From DATAYF01 sp036272735 (GTDB taxonomy: Bacteria > Chloroflexota > Ktedonobacteria > Ktedonobacterales > Ktedonobacteraceae), in NCBI GenBank assembly GCA_036272735.1, contig DATAYF010000046.1, positions 1 to 9,719 on the forward strand: DNA of 9,719 nt, in the 5' to 3' direction. Each line of letters starts with the position of its first letter. The first letter of the stretch is position 1. Shown piece by piece: positions 5,910 to 9,719 of this stretch. Made by a program: the position numbers and the translations under genes. Under the pieces are notes generated by a model. It saw nothing but the letters and a program-made list of their open reading frames with translations. It did not search any database and was not told the DNA's origin.

Positions 5910-7337
5910 TTAAGAAAGCTTCCAAGCACTCGCTCCCTTGACCCAACGCGCTCCCTGATTTGGGGTATTGGTCGTGCGTTTGGGGTGAGAGGGAAACTTC
6001 ACCCGATCTCCCTTTGGCTTGACATCTCTCACTGCTAGGCAGATTGGACACTCAAAGCGGGAAACACCAGCTTCTTCTATCTGAGAGAGCGTTACTCCAA
6101 TGATTTCAGTAAAAGAACATCCGGTAGCTTTACGCACGGAGGGAACGCTCATTTCGCCAGCCGGATCACGTCCTGGGGCACGCTGGCCCACATGGGGTTG
6201 GGTAGGTTTGAGAGAAACTTGCGGCATGAGGAGCGTTGCAGAAGCGTCGTCTTTTGCCTGCTCTGTTTGGGCGGCAGACGGCCCCGGCACGCTGCCAGTC
6301 GTCTGCTCCGTCTTCCCATTTGTAGCTTTTGGAGGCTTTTTTAGCAGAGCCTGGAACTGCTTGGCACCCTCGCTATCGTGGAGAGCTACTTTGTGTTCTC
6401 CAGCACGTGCTTCCATTTCCAGACTTACCCGCCTAGCTGGATGAGGCATGGTTTGGGTAAGAACTTCTTCTGTTAAGCTAGTCTCTCCCTGTGCAAGAGT
6501 TGCTGTTACCGCATCGACCAGCCAATCCCTTAAAATTCCAACGCATCCAACACTGCCTTCGGCAAACCAGCGCCAGCGTTTGAGAAAGGCATCCACGTCA
6601 CAGGTCAAAGGAACCCGTTCGAGCAGATACCGCACGGCTCCCGCAAACGCTTTGCGTTCTTCTTTGTCGTTGACATGGTCGCGCTGAAAATGAATATCTC
6701 GACCACGACGAGCGAGTTGCCCACTCGTGTTGCGAAATCCGAATAACGCATAGGGACCCGCAAGCACATGTAAGACATTTGTACGATTGCTTAACGACTT
6801 CAGCCATTCCAGTTGCTCATCGACCGTGTGACTGCCGTCCCCTTGCATTAGGCGATGTCCCTCATCTACGAACACGGCTTTGACATGCGCCCGGATGAGG
6901 GCTTGCTCCGCAACGTGGCGCATCTTGAGCCAATCGATTGCGCCCAGTTTTGAGCGGGTCGCTTTGGGGACGGCCATGAGGTGAGCCACACTTCCCACAA
7001 GTTCTTTGACCAGCAGATGATCTTTGAGCGCATCGATGATTTGCCAGTAATAATCGAGCCTGAGGTAGGGTCCCAAATCCGGTGGGATCGGCTCCAGCAA
7101 GAGAATCGGAACCACGAAGCGATCTGACTCTTCGTCTCGAAACCGTTCTGCTACAACCTTGAGAACTTTCGACTTCCCAACGCCACCCGGTCCACAGAGT
7201 AGCACGTGCGTGGCATCGGTATGCTCTTCAACCCACAAGGACAGTTGCTCATCAACGCGAGTCAAGTGCGCGTGCTTCACGGTGACGGCCTTAAAGGTAT
7301 CAAGTTGTGTTCTTGCCTCTGTTGAAAGCTTTGCCAT
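5910..7337 (-). CDS. tnsC: TnsC/TniB-like AAA+ transposition ATPase with C-terminal extension
   Basis: AAA+ regulator of 475 aa that in Tn7-like systems assembles on target DNA and recruits the transposase. Seen: Walker A GPGGVGKS (about residues 49-56), Walker B KAVFVDEGHRL (Asp158-Glu159), and a sensor-like strand VLHVLAGPYALF followed by arginine-rich RRGRDIHF. The AAA+ core ends near residue 300. It is followed by about 100 residues of low-complexity, Ala/Pro/Thr-rich linker. A distinct C-terminal piece (about 405-475) contains FTEIIGVTLSQIEEAGV, CPIC and the basic stretch FPSHPKRTTNTPNQGARWV. TniB proteins are usually shorter (about 300-350 aa), so this tail is an added module, possibly a half zinc finger or DNA-binding tail. 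The ATG at 7337 was chosen over 7355 because AGGAG lies 10 bases before it. It begins one base after the tnsAB stop, which suggests coupled translation. No tniQ/tnsD gene follows. Confidence 0.9.
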   Translation of the reverse strand: MAKLSTEARTQLDTFKAVTVKHAHLTRVDEQLSLWVEEHTDATHVLLCGPGGVGKSKVLKVVAERFRDEESDRFVVPILLLEPIPPDLGPYLRLDYYWQIIDALKDHLLVKELVGSVAHLMAVPKATRSKLGAIDWLKMRHVAEQALIRAHVKAVFVDEGHRLMQGDGSHTVDEQLEWLKSLSNRTNVLHVLAGPYALFGFRNTSGQLARRGRDIHFQRDHVNDKEERKAFAGAVRYLLERVPLTCDVDAFLKRWRWFAEGSVGCVGILRDWLVDAVTATLAQGETSLTEEVLTQTMPHPARRVSLEMEARAGEHKVALHDSEGAKQFQALLKKPPKATNGKTEQTTGSVPGPSAAQTEQAKDDASATLLMPQVSLKPTQPHVGQRAPGRDPAGEMSVPSVRKATGCSFTEIIGVTLSQIEEAGVSRFECPICLAVRDVKPKGDRVKFPSHPKRTTNTPNQGARWVKGASAWKLS

Positions 7338-7338
7338 C

Positions 7339-9719
7339 TCAGCGATACTCCTCATACTGAGGAAGAGTTGTCAGATCAAGCTCGTCGTCTTCCTCTTCCT
7401 GCGCTACGGGGGAGGTGGGAGAACCCTTCTGAACCGAACCTTCAATCGCCTCGCGGATAGATTGCCCTTCCAGATCGCGTTGCCGCTGAAGCAAAAGCTG
7501 TTCTTCAGTTGCCACCTCTTCCAGAAACTGCGCGAGCAACGGACCATTGACTGTGACACGCTTTTTGCCATGTTGTCGCTGTTGCGCACGCATCTCATCA
7601 ACAATCAATTCCCATTCGCGCTCTGAACGTCCTTCAACCAAGAGAAATATATCAGCAGTACATGGCAACCATTGCCCTTCGACAAAGGCATATGCTCTTG
7701 CCATATTAAAAGGCTCGTACCGCACCGGCACACACTTGCCCACATCCTCCGACTCATTCATCAGAGGATGGTGGTAGTGTAACCCATTGATGATGACGCC
7801 ATGTCTTCCATCGAGCTTTGCACATCCAGTGTGCGTTGTCGGACACGTCAATTGCAGGAACTCTTCCGTGTAGAAAGTCAAACAGTGGGTACGCATGCCT
7901 GCAAGCTTCATCCCCTGCGCAAACGCTTCACGCGGACTCATGAACAGCGCCGGATGCTCCATCTGATCATATACCTCGTAGACGTATTGGCACAGACGGG
8001 CAGAAAACCTGGGCAGTGTCCAGACGGCTAGCCGTTTGGGGTCAACCTCACGTGTCAGAAGTCGCGGCTTTTTCGTCGCCTGGGTGTTCCCTAACAATTG
8101 ATGAAGCAATTGCGTTGTCACGGTCCCAAAGAGCCGCTCAATAACTGAACCCATGCGAGGCTGCCTGGCCGGACGCTCTTTTTTGGTGATAAAGAACCGT
8201 GTGAGCAACGTCTCAAAGTACACACTACCAAACTCTGGACCACGATCAACAAAGCATTCCTGCGGTAAGCGCTGATGACGCCTCACGCACTCTCGAAGGA
8301 CCATCATCACTGACCGATAACTGGGGGGATCATATGTCACATAGCAGGCCAGAACGCGTCGGCTGTAGGCATCCGTCAAAAAGGTGGCCCAGGGTTTCTC
8401 CAAGGGTTTGCCCGTTACCGACGAGACGAGAAGGATGTCAAGCTCCGTATGGTCTATATGCGCCAGCGCAAAGGGGCGTTCTCCGTGGCGAGGAGTCGTT
8501 TGATCTAACCAGACAAAGGGGGCAGATACATAGGCGGCACGCGAGCCATGACGCCTGGCCTCGACCTCGTTGGTGGTGAAACGGGAGCGAACCCGGTAAA
8601 AGGTTCGCTCGCTCACGGGAGGAATGCCCTCTTTTCCACACTTCTCTCGATACAGCTGATAGACGACTGCCGCGTTTTTGGCCTGGGGAGTCGCGTAGTG
8701 GGTCTGTAAATATGCCTCTAGCAGTTGCACAGACGCATCGGGGATACGGGTCGTCCGGTTTCCTCGCGCTGCCACCCGGTCAAGCAGTCCCAAATAGCCA
8801 CATTCATATTGCTTTTCGGCCTCCCGGTATGCCTTCCACCATCGTTGGACAGAACGCTTGGGAGCTGTCGTGGGTTCACCACGTGCATAGGCCAGCATAT
8901 GAGCCATCCGCCGATTTGCCGCCTCTTGCGCTTTGCGACTAGCCCGTTCCAGAATGTGACGGACCTCCGGTGTCATAGGAGAGGGAGAAGCCGAAGCCAC
9001 GAACCAGAGCGAACCGGTCTGCTTGAGGTGCTCAAACTCGACTTGCGGCAACATAATCGGCTCGCCGATTTCTGGTTGTAGTTGCACCGTATTCCCCAGA
9101 GCTTCGATCCTCCAGAGTCGTCCATCCCAGGCTAAGAGTGGACTTTCGGATCTCGTCTCAAAGGAAGCCACTTCTTCGCTGTTGCGTGCATAGACCTGCG
9201 TTTCCTCTGCGTAGAGAGAAACGTCGGAATGGTTCATGAGCAGAGTTCGGGAGAGATCGGTGAATGCCCGGCGAGTGCTGAGCAGGACCCAGAGCACATC
9301 AACCGGAAGATCAGGATAGGTTACCAGCAATTCGGCTACCGTAACGCCAGGATGAGCCTTGATATGGGAAAGCGCGAATGTTTCGAGCTGTGGGGCTGGG
9401 GGAACCTCGTGTACCCAGAAGTTCTGGAGAAACTTCTGGTTTTGAATTTCAAGTGGGTGAAATTCGGCAGAGGAACGCAAATGATAGTAGAGGCCGAACT
9501 GATTGGCATATGCTTCTCCTGGTGGACAGTGCCACTGCCCGGTGCCTGCCTGTTGATAACGAGCGGGCTTGTCTATGGCCTCCTTCTCAAGAGAGGTGGC
9601 TTGCTTCCATTCTTCCCATCCTGCAGATGTGCGGCGTAAGACGAAGAAGTCTGGAGTATGCCATTGGGTGGTCTTGTGGCCTGATTTGGCACGGTAGGAA
9701 AGCGGGATACGAGAAGACT
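7339..9719 (-). CDS. tnsAB: TnsA-TnsB fusion transposase (5' end beyond window)
   Basis: Partial gene. The frame is open through the right edge, with 79 further codons before the TTG at 9480, so 9480 is an internal Leu, not the start. Those 79 residues read as the end of a TnsA-like PD-(D/E)xK nuclease: SGHKTTQWHTPDFFVLRR, then GWEEWK (the E-x-K), then GQWHCPPGEAYANQFGLYYH. In Tn7, TnsA cuts the 5' ends of the transposon. The TnsB part follows, numbered from Leu9480: winged-helix region up to about 300, then a retroviral-integrase-fold core with D343 (AHIDHTELD), D412 (FVDRGPEFGS) and E448 (GSVIERLFG). The D-to-E spacing is 35 residues, so the DDE triad is complete. A Mu-type beta-barrel (RHGVIINGLHYHHPLM, about 559-574) and an acidic tail (QEEEDDELDLTTLPQYEEYR) end the protein; TnsB tails of this kind contact TnsC. 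It is the first visible gene of the operon with tnsC. The promoter and left transposon end lie outside. Confidence 0.92.
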   Translation of the reverse strand, partial: SSRIPLSYRAKSGHKTTQWHTPDFFVLRRTSAGWEEWKQATSLEKEAIDKPARYQQAGTGQWHCPPGEAYANQFGLYYHLRSSAEFHPLEIQNQKFLQNFWVHEVPPAPQLETFALSHIKAHPGVTVAELLVTYPDLPVDVLWVLLSTRRAFTDLSRTLLMNHSDVSLYAEETQVYARNSEEVASFETRSESPLLAWDGRLWRIEALGNTVQLQPEIGEPIMLPQVEFEHLKQTGSLWFVASASPSPMTPEVRHILERASRKAQEAANRRMAHMLAYARGEPTTAPKRSVQRWWKAYREAEKQYECGYLGLLDRVAARGNRTTRIPDASVQLLEAYLQTHYATPQAKNAAVVYQLYREKCGKEGIPPVSERTFYRVRSRFTTNEVEARRHGSRAAYVSAPFVWLDQTTPRHGERPFALAHIDHTELDILLVSSVTGKPLEKPWATFLTDAYSRRVLACYVTYDPPSYRSVMMVLRECVRRHQRLPQECFVDRGPEFGSVYFETLLTRFFITKKERPARQPRMGSVIERLFGTVTTQLLHQLLGNTQATKKPRLLTREVDPKRLAVWTLPRFSARLCQYVYEVYDQMEHPALFMSPREAFAQGMKLAGMRTHCLTFYTEEFLQLTCPTTHTGCAKLDGRHGVIINGLHYHHPLMNESEDVGKCVPVRYEPFNMARAYAFVEGQWLPCTADIFLLVEGRSEREWELIVDEMRAQQRQHGKKRVTVNGPLLAQFLEEVATEEQLLLQRQRDLEGQSIREAIEGSVQKGSPTSPVAQEEEDDELDLTTLPQYEEYR
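7348..7352 (-). promoter_or_regulatory. Ribosome-binding site of tnsC inside the 3' end of tnsAB
   Basis: AGGAG on the minus strand lies within the last codons of tnsAB, 10 bases before the ATG at 7337. It favours this start over the ATG at 7355, which has no Shine-Dalgarno match, and indicates translational coupling. Confidence 0.6.

Noticed and set aside
1..9719. tRNA or rRNA gene as transposon attachment site
   Set aside because: No cloverleaf with a recognisable T-arm (GGTTCRANYCC) or rRNA segment was seen on either strand by eye.

Overview
The window (about 53% GC by eye) looks like an accessory region of a bacterial chromosome or large plasmid that has collected mobile elements. The mix of an ISL3-family insertion sequence, a Tn7-like transposition operon with a fused TnsA-TnsB protein, a WYL-domain regulator and a patatin-like hydrolase would fit a transposon-rich Ktedonobacteria-type genome (Chloroflexota). 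That placement is an inference from protein style and composition, not a proven assignment.

Left part (1-2480): two plus-strand genes that look like ordinary chromosomal or cargo genes, a WYL-type HTH regulator (49-972) and a patatin-like phospholipase (1181-2053). They are followed by about 430 bases without a gene that hold two hairpins. Middle part (2481-4244): an apparently intact ISL3-family insertion sequence with 34-bp imperfect terminal inverted repeats and one 540-aa DDE transposase. A 33-bp tandem duplication lies just before its start codon. The sequences immediately outside the two IS ends are imperfect inverted copies of each other, as if the IS landed at the centre of a palindrome.

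Middle-right part (4247-5354): a segment bounded by an 81-bp near-perfect inverted repeat (79/81 by hand alignment). It contains a minus-strand DUF1801 gene (4588-5037) and a perfect 21-bp stem hairpin. Next (5355-5909) comes a gene-poor stretch with a long structured hairpin and three copies of a short GSCATTTAC-type motif. This is the place where the right end of the Tn7-like element would be expected.

Right part (5910-9719): a minus-strand operon encoding TnsAB (7339 to beyond the right edge) and TnsC (5910-7337), with one base between the genes. The reading frame of the TnsB-like transposase stays open through the right edge, and the 79 codons upstream encode a TnsA-like PD-(D/E)xK nuclease signature, so this is a natural TnsA-TnsB fusion. 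TnsC is an AAA+ ATPase with an unusual long C-terminal extension carrying CPIC and a basic tail. No TniQ/TnsD target selector, Cascade/Cas gene or CRISPR array is visible here. How this transposase chooses targets is therefore the main open question of the window.
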